DNA of 64,000 nt from Branchinecta lynchi (Eukaryota > Arthropoda > Branchiopoda > Anostraca > Branchinectidae). Of the stretch, positions 20,638-30,500 are shown piece after piece. Location: the NCBI GenBank assembly GCA_023053575.1, contig JAKZAP010000020.1:18347998-18411997 (forward strand). Reading direction: 5' to 3'. The notes under the pieces were generated by a model, which worked only from the letters and a program-made list of their open reading frames with translations, did no database searches and was not told the DNA's origin. Within the stretch, counting starts at the first letter, position 1. Each line of letters begins with the position of its first letter. Made by a program: the position numbers and the translations under genes.

Positions 20638-21668
20638 TTGTTCACGCGGGGCTGAAACAGCGGCTATTCTCGGTCAGCGGCTGATTTACGCGCGTAAATA
20701 GCGGTTGAAAAAAATTCCTACAATCAGCCGCTGATTTTTCAAATAGGCGCTTATTTTCGTCGCGGTCACGATCGAGATAAACTAAATCCTTTGGAATGTG
20801 ACCTTTGATGACTCTAGGGACAATTAACAGACTGTAATTAGGGCGAATTTTAGGTCAATCCAGTTCAAATTCTGTCAGACCGATGTGAACAAAACATGAT
20901 TTTTACATTAATCATCCCAGGACTACTAAATGATTTCGAAAAAAAGGTAAAATAATTTTCTAATTATAACAGCGTATGTTCTGTTTATTTCTAGTACTTT
21001 TTCGTGGTTTTCTGTTCTCGTATTATCTATAGTTATTATTAATTATATTTTATGTTCTCATTTAAAAACAAAAATATTTAAATGTATTTTATTTGCTTTT
21101 TAACTTAAAATCGCCGAGTCGCCTGAAATCTGTCAATTTATCAATTTTGACTTTTTCCTAGTATAAAGACTACAAGTCAACTATAGTTGCGTTTTTGATC
21201 GAAGTCTGAAGTTAACCTTCAACCTCAAAGGTCTCTGCTTAAATACCGTTTTTGGTCGCCGGTCACAGTTCCTTCGTCCTTCAAACTCTGACCGTCGAAC
21301 TTCGTGCACTAGCAAGAGTAGCAAGTTCGAAGTCTGCTTGAATCGTCGAAGAAACGTCGACCTGGCAAGGATCGCCGGAGTCGCAAAACCATTAATTAAG
21401 CAAGCGGTGAACTTCGACGGCGTTCAAAAACGGAAATTAAGCAACCGGCTAAGCGAACGGCGAACAAAACTTCAATCAAAAACGCAACTTATATTTAACT
21501 TTAACTCGCAAGATATTTTTTTTTATTTTTATATATTTTCTTACAAACAAAAAGAATATTCTGAATTAGGTTTTTCTTTTTAATTCTCCCGTCAACCCCA
21601 AACAATTGATCCGTCGTCTGAACAGATCAGCCGCTGTGTACGCGCTAATTTCAGTCCCGTGTGCACAA
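20638..21668. mobile_element. Inverted-repeat element with TTGTTCACGCGGGG end
   Basis: Seen: the left end TTGTTCACGCGGGGCTGAAA and right end TTTCAGTCCCGTGTGCACAA are inverted matches (17 of 20). The flanks resemble a continuous sequence at about 25475-25560 (CATATAGAGTATTATC and CAAGGTCCTTGATGACGA), which looks like an empty site. No transposase frame. Confidence 0.7.
21185..21489. mobile_element. AGTTGCG inverted-repeat element, 305 bp
   Basis: Seen: ends AGTTGCGTTTTTGATCGAAG and TTCAATCAAAAACGCAACT, with TAT flanking each side (21182-21184, 21490-21492). A 3-bp duplication fits PIF/Harbinger-type elements, though TAT and AAT are not their usual TWA target. It is nested in the element at 20638-21668. 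Confidence 0.85.
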
Positions 21669-21805
21669 TCTAATACTTGCAAGGTCCTTGATGACGACTG
21701 GGGACGGTAACCTCACCAATATTTTGGAGTTCTTGTTCTTCCCCAGGATCACCGACGTGTTTCGAACTTCGGGTTCGTTCCAGCTCCTCTTTGTAGTTAC
21801 TTCGA

Positions 21806-22472
21806 AGTAACTACGGTAGCGTTCCAGCAACTTATTATTAGTTACGATTGTTACTATTCTTGTTATTCTTGCCGTTCCGGAGCCCCTTGTAACAAGTAAA
21901 TTGGCTCCTCCCACTTATTATTTTTGCTCCACGACTGTTACGATCGTTACAATTTACTTATAATGGTCGGGAGCATCGGTAGCGTTCCAGTGAAGTTATT
22001 ACAAGTTACGATGATAAGAGGAGGGGCGAGCGCCGTATTGTCGTAGTTATCACACTCTGTGGAACGAAAACAATAACAACGCGAACATACGTCATCACTC
22101 TTACGGGAGTTCCTGCAGAACCGATTGTTATTTTCACTTATGGTGCTCGCGACCATCATAAGTAAACTGTAACGATCGTAACAGTCGGGGAACGAAAATA
22201 ATAAGTGGGAGGAGTGAACTTACTTATTACGGTGGGTTCTGGAACGGCAATAATAACAAGAATAGTAACGATCGTAACTAATAGTGACTCGCTGGAACGT
22301 TACCATCATAAGTGATAATAACTATCGGTTCTGCAGGAACTCCCGTAAGAGTGATGGCGTATATGTTCGCGCTGTTATTATTTTCGTTCCAGAGAGCGTG
22401 GTAACTACCACAATACGGCGATCGGCCCTCCTCTTATCATCGTAAGTTGTAATAACTTCACTGGAACGCTAC
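21806..22472. repeat. Interleaved inverted repeats, GTAGCGTTCCAG family
   Basis: Seen: module X (21806-21975) recurs inverted at about 22165-22320, and module Y (21977-22165) recurs inverted at about 22320-22472, giving the order X-Y-x-y. Both modules begin GGTAGCGTTCCAG. Shared marks: CTGTTACGATCGTTAC, CTCTTACGGGAGTTCCTGCA (inverted later). No coding frame. Probably a foldback-type transposon. Confidence 0.8.
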
Positions 22473-23125
22473 CTACGTCTGACGTCACAAATTAGCTATT
22501 GAAGGGTCGAACTTAATATGGGACGAGATAACGCGTGTTTCTTGAATGCAAGAAGAGATGGGGAATACATGGTGAAGGATTAACAGAGAACATGTCTTTG
22601 TTTTTGCTGCAAAAGAACGGCTTGATAATTATTTTGATAAAGATTCTTCAAGTGAAGGAGAAGAGGAGCTAATGCTTCAGGCTTGTTAATGGAGCCATGT
22701 CATTGAATATGTCCGTTAATTCTTTGTCCCTCTTCCGGTTGTCTTTTTGGTCCTTATTTTCATATATAATTGCTTCCTAGTTGGAATCGCAACATCTTTT
22801 CTATTCCAAATTTTTAGCACTATGTTTATATAGTCCTGATTAGGAATGGAATGCTCCAGATTCTAGGATCGAGAAGCCGATAATGTTGAAGGTGGTTTTA
22901 AAGTGGCTTCTTCTCCTGCACTATGTAATAATCTTATAATACAAAGTAACATAAAAGGCTTTCGCCTCTAAATAACTCTGAGAAATGTAATATATAATAT
23001 TATTTAAGTTTAATCTGAAATTTAATATTATTTAGTACAAAAATCTGCCGTCTGCATTACAGGCGTTTTAATTAATTCCTGACACAGTCCCAATCAAGAC
23101 AGTCACCAGACGACCGGTAAACCGT
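22473..23125. other. Intergenic, no gene seen
   Basis: A/T-rich, no repeats found within the window and no supported frame. Confidence 0.4.
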
Positions 23126-23209
23126 CTGTGAGGTTGACTAGAAATTACATTTTTTGTGTTTACAAGCGAATTTTATTTGGAGAGAAGAAAAAGGAAATAG
23201 AGCCTACAG

Positions 23210-23640
23210 CCAGGGGCATCACAAGTAGCATTTTCATTGGAGTGTGTGGGGGGGGGGGGGGGTGCAGAGCCAAAAATTGTACGGAATCTATAGAGAACTT
23301 TACCGAATCCTAGAAAGTGAGAATTCGAGCTTTAAATTACTGAACAAAAAGGATTACGTACAAACAGTAAGACTAACGGGCATCATGTGGGGGGGGGGGG
23401 TCAAAGGGCAACTTGGACAGAAGACACCGTGATCCTAAGAATTCGCAGAAACCGGTGGAGCAACGTCGCAGGTGCCGCAGCTACTGTAGGCTAGTCAGTG
23501 CCCATGATCACATACAGTGAGCGCAGGTGAGATTTTTTAAGTTAGCTTTTTCTGACACATTTAATCATTTCCGTGCAGATTCTAGCTTTTAATGTTCAAA
23601 TCCCAATCCTAAAACTGGCTTAAAACCCCAGTTAAATGAC
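23210..23640 (+). repeat. G-tract repeat sharing GAGCGC-CAGGCGA words
   Basis: Seen: CAGGGGCATCACAAG start, two G tracts at 23249-23261 and 23391-23400, then GTCAGTGCCCATGATCACAT and AGGTGAGATTTTTTAAGTTA. The second half matches about 9040-9160 inside the hAT element; a related module is at 18300-18500. Confidence 0.5.
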
Positions 23641-24064
23641 GCTCCCATCCACAAAATAGAGGATCTTACGAAAAGCGCCACGGGCGGAATTTTCGAACCA
23701 TTTATGATTAGACGGTCTTTTTGGTCACACTTGGCTCATTTCCTGGCTTTTTGGGTTGCTAAAGTAGGAAGAAGAACAAGCACACGTTACAAGATATAAC
23801 TAGTTCTGAATGTTGTCGGTTTTAAATTAAGGAGATCAATTAGAGCAAAATAGAGTTACAGTCCCCTATAACATGATTATGTTACAGGAACACTCCTAAC
23901 TGACCCATCATTGCAGTCTGCTCATTATCCCCAAGCTACCACAAAGCTCATCAAATCTCATGTACCCTAGGGATTTTTAGTTGTTTGTCGAATAGGCGGC
24001 CTTTTGAGCCCATTATGACCAAGCTCTCAGTCCTTCTGTCTGCGACCAGTTCGACCTCTTGGAG

Positions 24065-24480
24065 TTCGAGGTCGCGTTCACCACCGAATCCTGGCAATTA
24101 TATTGAATAATTTGCCGAATCCCAGGTAGCCTATTAGGGATTCTGTATAACCACCGAATCCCAGTTATTATACCGAATTGTTTTGGTATCGAAAAACTAC
24201 CGAATAATGTTTCTATTCGGTATAATTTCGTTGAAACTGGAACAATAGTCGGGATTCGTGGTAACTACCGAATAATCTTCGACCGATACGCTATTGGGTA
24301 CTCAGTGTGTAACTACCGAATCTCCAAAAATATATACCGAATAGTTCTTGCATTGAAAAATTACCAAATAATTTCACTGAATTTTCGCTCACCGAATTCT
24401 TAATAACTATCGAATCCTGGCAACTATACCGAATTATACCCCAAAACTTTATTGAATCTCAAAAATTTACCCCCCCCCCC
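24065..24480. repeat. Dense ACCGAAT-word region
   Basis: Seen: close to twenty occurrences of ACCGAATN or its near variants and complement (ATTCGGTA) at irregular spacing, ending in a C10 tract. No regular tandem unit and no coding frame. Confidence 0.7.
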
Positions 24481-24830
24481 TTGCCACACCCCTGCTTATA
24501 ATGCGGACATACGGTCAGGATAGGGAGCTCCCGAACTGGAATTCCTGCCCGGATTTTCGGCACCATCATCTCTTCCATGTGAAAAGTTGAAATTTTTTCA
24601 ACTTGATGGTGAAAGTGCTGGAAATCCGACCGGAAAATTCTGATCGTGTGTTCACACTTCTATAACTGAAAAACAAACAATGATGTCTTGATTATTACTT
24701 TAGCAATTACACCTTAGAGAACAGAGAACACCTTATGGAACAGACACTTGATATTGTGCCAATGCAACTGAATACTTGTGTAATTAAATATGTATTTTCT
24801 GTAAGTTTAATGTATTTACCTTTGTGTTAG

Positions 24831-24988
24831 GTGAAATGTACGAAGTCTGGCGTTGGCTTCCCAACGTCCGCGGTAGCGCAGACAAAAGAGAAAAGGTGTG
24901 GCAGGGAAGTGCCTTCAACGCTGACGAGTCCTCAGTGAATACTCCACCCGCGAAGAGCCCGACGCCTTGTTTGAAGATCATGAGTTGA
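24831..24988 (+). CDS. Candidate terminal exon of unknown gene
   Basis: Seen: a pyrimidine-containing acceptor (TTTGTGTTAG) followed by 51 open codons and TGA. The peptide begins EMYEVWRWLPNVRGSADKRE and ends with a Ser/Pro-rich tail. Composition and codon choice look protein-like and the + strand lies between caveolin and SRP68. I do not recognise the family and no upstream exon could be linked to it. It might instead be a fragment of a transposon gene. Low confidence. Confidence 0.28.
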
Positions 24989-25174
24989 CGCACAGATGTG
25001 TAGCTTGCTTTCAGAAGAACGATGGGCAGACGATATGATCGACAAAAGAAGAAGAAGCAGAACTTACGTGGAAGGGTCAAACATATGCCTGAAACATATG
25101 CCAAGACGGCTCTTGGAAAGTTGAAGTTACCTAAAGATGGTCGGCTACTATCTTTACAAAAAGTTGCCTGAAAG

Positions 25175-25358
25175 CAGGCCCGTATCCAAGAATTTATTTC
25201 GGGAGCGGGGGGGTGGGGGTTGCCTGCCGGTCGGACAAAAAAGTACAAAACAGACATAAATCAGAGGAAAAAGCCTATACAAATTAGTATTTTTGTATGT
25301 TTCGGGGGGGGGGGGGGGGGTCAACCCGCTACCCCCCCCCCCCCTGGATACGGCCTTG
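25175..25358. mobile_element. hAT-like element, 184 bp, exact 8-bp duplication
   Basis: Seen: the same ends and the same 184-bp length as the copy at 15179. CCTGAAAG occurs at 25167-25174 and 25359-25366. Interior G and C tracts differ in length between copies. Confidence 0.92.
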
Positions 25359-25724
25359 CCTGAAAGTAACGGTCTTCCTTGTGCTCCCCGTAACTTTTTG
25401 ACAAGCTGAAACGGTGAAAGTGACTGAAAAGTAACTATTTAGTAACTTTCGAGCCGAGTTGGAACGAACCCTTAGTCATATAGAGTATTATCATTATCCA
25501 CTATTGACACGCAAGGTCCTTGATGACGAGAGGCGACTATAACCACACCAATGTCCTAACTAGTTGGCGTTTTTGAGGCTCAGTCATAAAAACTATCGCC
25601 CGGTTAACAGTCTGCGTTGTAAGCGACACGATTTTTGCTTTTCCAACCGGACAGACTCGCATCGCAACGGAAACTGAGCTTTCTCACTACCTTCGGTAAG
25701 GGAACGAAATAGCCTCAGAGAGCA

Positions 25725-25870
25725 TGTTCCATCCTACTTACCGTGACGTTACGAATTCTGGCTTTTTGCCATCAAGGCAGGAACGATTTTTCTATTTTCC
25801 AGCAGAATATCATGCCACGGGCGAATCCAACCAATCACGTTGAATAGATCCGACTACGCTCCCGAGCGTG
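25725..25870. repeat. GTTCCA repeat, copy 2
   Basis: Seen: CATCCTACTTACCGTGACGT, then AAGGCAGGAACGATTTTTCT, matching the other strand of 54480-54660. Confidence 0.55.
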
Positions 25871-26057
25871 GTAAGCAAATAGTTCTATTTCGAGAAGGTT
25901 GTTTCAACCTTGGGCTTATCTGACCAGATCGTATTGGAATTTCTTCTAGATATACGTTTGGGCTTATCTGGTTAAACAATATTCCAGAAGAAGGGTTGAT
26001 TGGAGACATTTGTTCATTTTTAAAATTGCTCGGTACTGAAATAAAGACAGATGCAAA

Positions 26058-26178
26058 ATGGAGCAAAAATCATAGCTTGGAAACGGTATTTCGTATTTGG
26101 ATTGGGTTTTCTACAGGCAATGTTAACGGACGTCATACAGATAGGGATGATACTTGGTACTCTACATGCAGGTGTCCT
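26058..26178 (+). repeat. Dispersed repeat ending GTGTCCT, copy 1
   Basis: Seen: GGAGCAAAAATCATAGCTTG to CAGGTGTCCT followed by TTAA. It matches 56763-56875. Confidence 0.65.
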
Positions 26179-26240
26179 TTAAACTTTACGCCATCTAGTT
26201 TAAACTTTATGCCATCTAGTTTAAACTTTAAGTCATCTAG
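26178..26240. repeat. 21-bp tandem repeat, three units
   Basis: Seen: TTTAAACTTTACGCCATCTA G three times with two or three changes. It starts at the TTAA following a GTGTCCT end. Confidence 0.85.
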
Positions 26241-26302
26241 TGACGGTAAGGAAAGGAAGTTGTGTTGATAAATCATTAAGCCCACCTACGCCAGAAAACA
26301 AT

Positions 26303-26822
26303 AGTTGCGTTTTTGATCGAAGTTTTTTTCGCCGTTTGCTTAATTTCCGTTTTCAAATGCCGTCCAAGTTCACCGTTTGCTTAATTGGTGTTTTCACGAC
26401 TCCGGCGATCCTTGCCCGGTCGACGATTCTTCGACGATTCAAGTAAAAACGAATTGTAAATGACGTTAGTGTTGTTGTTTGTTAGCTTTCGTAATTCTAT
26501 AGTATTTGTATAAAGTTTTATTGCAAGACTATGTATTTTTATGCTATTTTTATACTATTGTCAAGTGGACATATTTACTGACCGAGCTGTTGTCGGCTGA
26601 ATTTTTATATCTTTTCTATTTTATTGTATTATGTTGATGTGACACGAAACCTACTAGTCGGCTTGTCCGTGTTATGGCTTTCTTAAATATAATTGAATAA
26701 ACTTCGAACTTGGTAGCTCAGGAAGTTCGACGGTCAGAGCTTAAAGGACAAAGAAACTGTGACCAGCGACCAAAAACGGTAATTAAACAGAGATCTTCGA
26801 AACTTCGACCAAAAACGCAACT
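26303..26822. mobile_element. AGTTGCG inverted-repeat element, with internal insertion
   Basis: Seen: the same ends flanked by AAT on each side (26300-26302, 26823-26825), in reverse orientation to 21185. About 255 bp of A/T-rich sequence (26446-26700), probably a LINE 3' UTR, is inserted inside. It ends 20 bp from the SRP68 polyadenylation signal. Confidence 0.8.
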
Positions 26823-26912
26823 AATTATAAGCTTTTTGGACTTTAATTCAACAACCACATGATTTCAGCACACACATCACCCGATAAAAAATAAAAAAAG
26901 CACACTGCTTAT

Positions 26913-27158
26913 CTACTTTTTCCCTGACCAACCCCACAACCCCTTCACAAATCCTCCAATGCCTCCTTGAGACTTCTTGGCCTCCATTTTGTCCTGGAGG
27001 TCCGGGAATTCCACATAGTTTAGAGCAAGGTCGAAGAAAAGCGGTTTGCAGGGGGCAGGTTCCATAGAAGGGGGGAACTGGATGATGTTCGGCTTTCCCG
27101 GGGTGACGACGCCTTCTTCGACGAAGTCGTCAAGGCGAGATGACAGTGGGGGTCGTTC
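26913..27158 (-). CDS. SRP68: SRP68 terminal exon
   Basis: Seen: acceptor TTCCTGCAG, 81 codons and TAG, phase 0 start. It encodes ERPPLSSRLDDF, then IIQFPPSMEPAPCKPLFFDL, ALNYVEFPDL, and a C-terminal GGFVKGLWGW with a basic end. This closely matches the SRP68 terminus (HFPPGFQPIPCKPLFFDLALNHVAFP...GYIKGIFGF). Known: the C-terminal part of SRP68 carries the SRP72-binding region. A possible ATTAAA polyadenylation signal lies at 26842-26847 on the - strand, 20 bp from an inverted-repeat element ending at 26822, so the 3' UTR would be only about 80 bases. Confidence 0.96.
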   Translation of the reverse strand, partial: ERPPLSSRLDDFVEEGVVTPGKPNIIQFPPSMEPAPCKPLFFDLALNYVEFPDLQDKMEAKKSQGGIGGFVKGLWGWSGKK

Positions 27159-27205
27159 CTGCAGGAATAAGATAAAGATCAGTCCAAACCGCGGAGCCTT
27201 TAACA

Positions 27206-28443
27206 ACAAGACCAAAGGTTTCGATGGGATCCAAAAAATTCATATTTGATCCAGACAATTGGGCCTTGTCTTCGCCAGATCCAGTCTTCGCAAGACTCCT
27301 TGAATATTTTACTATTAAAATTCAGAAACAGATTAAGGCAAGATAGCTAATCATCTGAGAAAATCGAGTTTAGATATGCATTCAGCATGTGTGTTTACCG
27401 CTATAAGTCATATCTGTTTTGACGAAAACTTCCTGCCACTTCTGCCAATTTCCCAGTTTCGGCCGAATTCCTTGTCCGGCGACAAAAGAAAGCTAAAAAA
27501 CGAGCTCAGCGTATCTTCTTTCCCCAACACTGAACATATAATCAACTTCAAATAAAAAATTAACTAATAACAATTTTTTCGGCTCGAGCCGGATTCCGGT
27601 CGAACAATATGTCCGGGAAAAAAATGATTGTCATACACGGTTTCAGCATCTCTTCTTACCCCTAAGCCGGATATCTAATCAACAACAAATAAAACTTTAA
27701 CTTTTAACAGTTTTCCGGTTTTGGCCGGATTCTGAGCGAACTATTATGTCCGGGTAGAAAATTGTTTTGACATAAGTGTTCAGCACGTCTTCTTACCCCA
27801 AAATTCGAACACCTAATCAACTCCAAATAAAACTTTTACTTCTAACAAACTTTCCGGTTTTGGCCGGGTTCCGGGCGAACTACTTGTCCGGCGATAAAAC
27901 GGTTTTCACTATCGTGTTCAGCATGTTTTCTTAGCCCTAAATCGAACATCTAATCAACTTACAAATAAAAGTTTTACTTTTAACAGACTTTCCGGTTTTG
28001 GCCGGATTCCGGCGAAAAAATGGTTTCCACCATCATATTCAGCATGTCTTCTTACCCCTAAATCGAACATCTAATCAACTTCAAATAAAAATTTTACTTG
28101 CAACAAACTTTCTGGTTTTGGACGGATTACGGCCGAACTACTTCTCCGATGACAAAATAGTTTTCACCATCGTGCTCAGCACGTCTTCTTACCCCATAGT
28201 CGACTATCACATTATCTGTTTAAAAATATTTTATTTGCCCCTTCATTTAAACCCACTCCCCTAAATGTAGGGCTATAGAGCCCATCTACGAACTCAACCT
28301 TACTCTTGACCCAACGAATCCTCACACCAAGTTTCATCAAAATATCTCATTCCCTTCGATAGTTTTAGTGCGCACAGACGGACGGACGGACAACTTTTGC
28401 GATGTCACTGGTATCCCGCCACTTACGTTTTGGGATCTCAATA
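27206..28443 (+). repeat. CCGGTTTTGGCCGG modular repeat, copy 1
   Basis: Seen: it begins ACAAGACCAAAGGTTTCGAT GGGATCC and ends CTTACGTTTTGGGATCTCA, so GGGATCC-type words mark both ends. In between are about six degenerate modules of roughly 140 bp (TTCCGGTTTTGGCCGGATTC, GTTCAGCATGTCTTCTTACC, CATCTAATCAACTTC). Lies in the SRP68 intron. Confidence 0.75.
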
Positions 28444-29802
28444 ACAACTTATCTGTAACACGCTTATCAAATTAAGCGGAGTAAAACAAACAAGAGCAAC
28501 GAGCTCATATGGCACTTGATACAAGGAGGTGGTACCAGAAAGTAGATGAGAACGTCACAAAATACCCCGCCTTCCAAAAATGTGGTCCGGACCTAGAAAT
28601 AAGACATCTATTTTCAGTGAAGTCTGAGCATTTCCGAATATCGCCTCGGATCATCTAGGACAAATGACTATTCTACCCTCCCAAGTTTCAAACGAACAGA
28701 TCCACTCGTTTGGTTCCTATAGACATGCCACAAGATTTCCGGTACCCCCCCCCCCCCCCCCCCCCCCCCCTCCAACTCCCCCTACCACAGCCGAGTCTAG
28801 TTTGAACTCCTAAATGAATCATCTGAAGCATTTTCTCTAAACACCTATCAAGTTTCACTAAAATCTGAGCATTTTTTTGGGAGCTTCTGGTAACTCTCCC
28901 CCACCATGGTCGGATCCGCTTCGAACTCTAAAATATGCCACCTAGCATGTGACCTCTCTATATTCCAAGTTTTATTCAAATCGCTCCACTTGTTCGACCC
29001 CCTATGGGAGCCACAGCATTTCCGGGACTCACCTTGCAACTCCCACCACTGTGGCTGAATACGACTCGGAAACATAGCGTCTCCATCCCCTATTCCCCCC
29101 CCCCCCAACAGATCATGGCCGCATAAACTCGGTACTCTCCAAGTTGCATCCCACTCTGTCCATCCGTTTATGTTTTGTGCAAAAGTCCTCCGGAGCCCCC
29201 CCCCCTCCCCCTCTCCCAACCGTGGGCGCATGTGGTTCGGATGCATGTTTTGCCTGTCTATTTGTCGTATGTAGGTTCTTATCAACCATAAAGTTTCACT
29301 CGAATCGGACCACCTGTTTGCAACTTAATGAAGCCAGTGATTTACGGACTCCCCTTCCTCAACTCCCAAAGATAGTCGGATCCAGGTACACAAGTTTTTT
29401 GACGGCATTATGTCTGTTCTTATTTCACTAACACGCCTGCAAAGTTTCATCGTCCTTAGAATATCTAGAACTATCCTAGCTGGCAAACCGGAATTCGCCG
29501 CCCACAGAGCCCAGATACGATCTGGTTCTGTCAATTACGTATATCTAGAGCTTATGCTTGCTCTTCCCACCTAGTTCCGTCTCAATCCCTCAAATCTAAG
29601 CGTTTCACGAGATAGCCGATGGCACCTCCCCCCCCACACTATCGGATCCGACCAGGACCTGAAATGAACATCTGAGGCGATAGCTCTTTCACCTGCCAAC
29701 TTTCATTCAATTCCTATCACTCGTTCAGAAGTTATGCATGCCACAAGATTTCGGGCTCCCTATCCCTCCACTCCCCCATATTCTTAGATCGAGGAAAAGA
29801 CT

Positions 29803-30436
29803 AAAGGACTGTTTGCCGGGAATTACGACTTCTCAAATTGAACAAATCACTCAAGCTGTCCACGACAGTTTGAAGATCGAATACGACATGAAGTTCGAAC
29901 TGTACCACAAGTCACTACTGCGAATCGAAAAAATGATCTCGACCTATGAAAAATCAGTAAATTCGCTATGGTGTGAGATCGACTCTTTGAAACAGGAAGC
30001 TAAGGCAACAAAGCTGGTCATGCATGGCGTGAAAGAGGTTTCAGCCTCACAAACGGCGGCATCAAATCTGTTGAACATTATGAAACAAAAGCTGGAAATT
30101 AGTGACCTCAGCATATCCGATATAAGTGATGTTCGAAAGATTGGCAACGAGACAGAGGAGAGAGGGGCATCTTTTGAGGTGAGCTTCAAAACGGTTCTGT
30201 TAGCAAAACAAGTGCTGGGTGCAAGAAAAAAATTAAAAGGAACAGGTCTCTTCATTTCTGAGTCTTTGACTAAAGCAAGGCTAGACCTCCTCAATGCTAC
30301 CAAGGACAAAGTTGGAAATCGGAATGTTTGGACAGTAGACGGAAAAATCATGACCAAAATCGGATCAACTACAAAACGAATTACGAACGTCGATGATGTA
30401 ATTGCATTGCCCGATCCTTCTCATCCAGTTGTGTAA
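29803..30436 (+). CDS. LINE-B ORF1, 5'-truncated
   Basis: Seen: the open frame begins at an ATG (29738) that lies in the flanking repeat; about 22 codons come from that flank. Element-derived sequence starts near 29803 and the first ATG inside it is at 29888. A helical, Lys/Glu-rich region is followed by an RRM-like block (KLVMHGVKE, ISDVRKIGN) and a C-terminal block (KLKGTGLFISESLTKAR, NRNVWTVDGKIM). Known: this layout is typical of ORF1 RNA-binding proteins of invertebrate LINEs. It stops with TAA 64 bases before ORF2. Confidence 0.8.
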
Positions 30437-30500
30437 CAAGACAAGGACCAATCGCAATCGATCAGTGATTATTTATTCGGTCATTTAGTGTGTTATTCAG

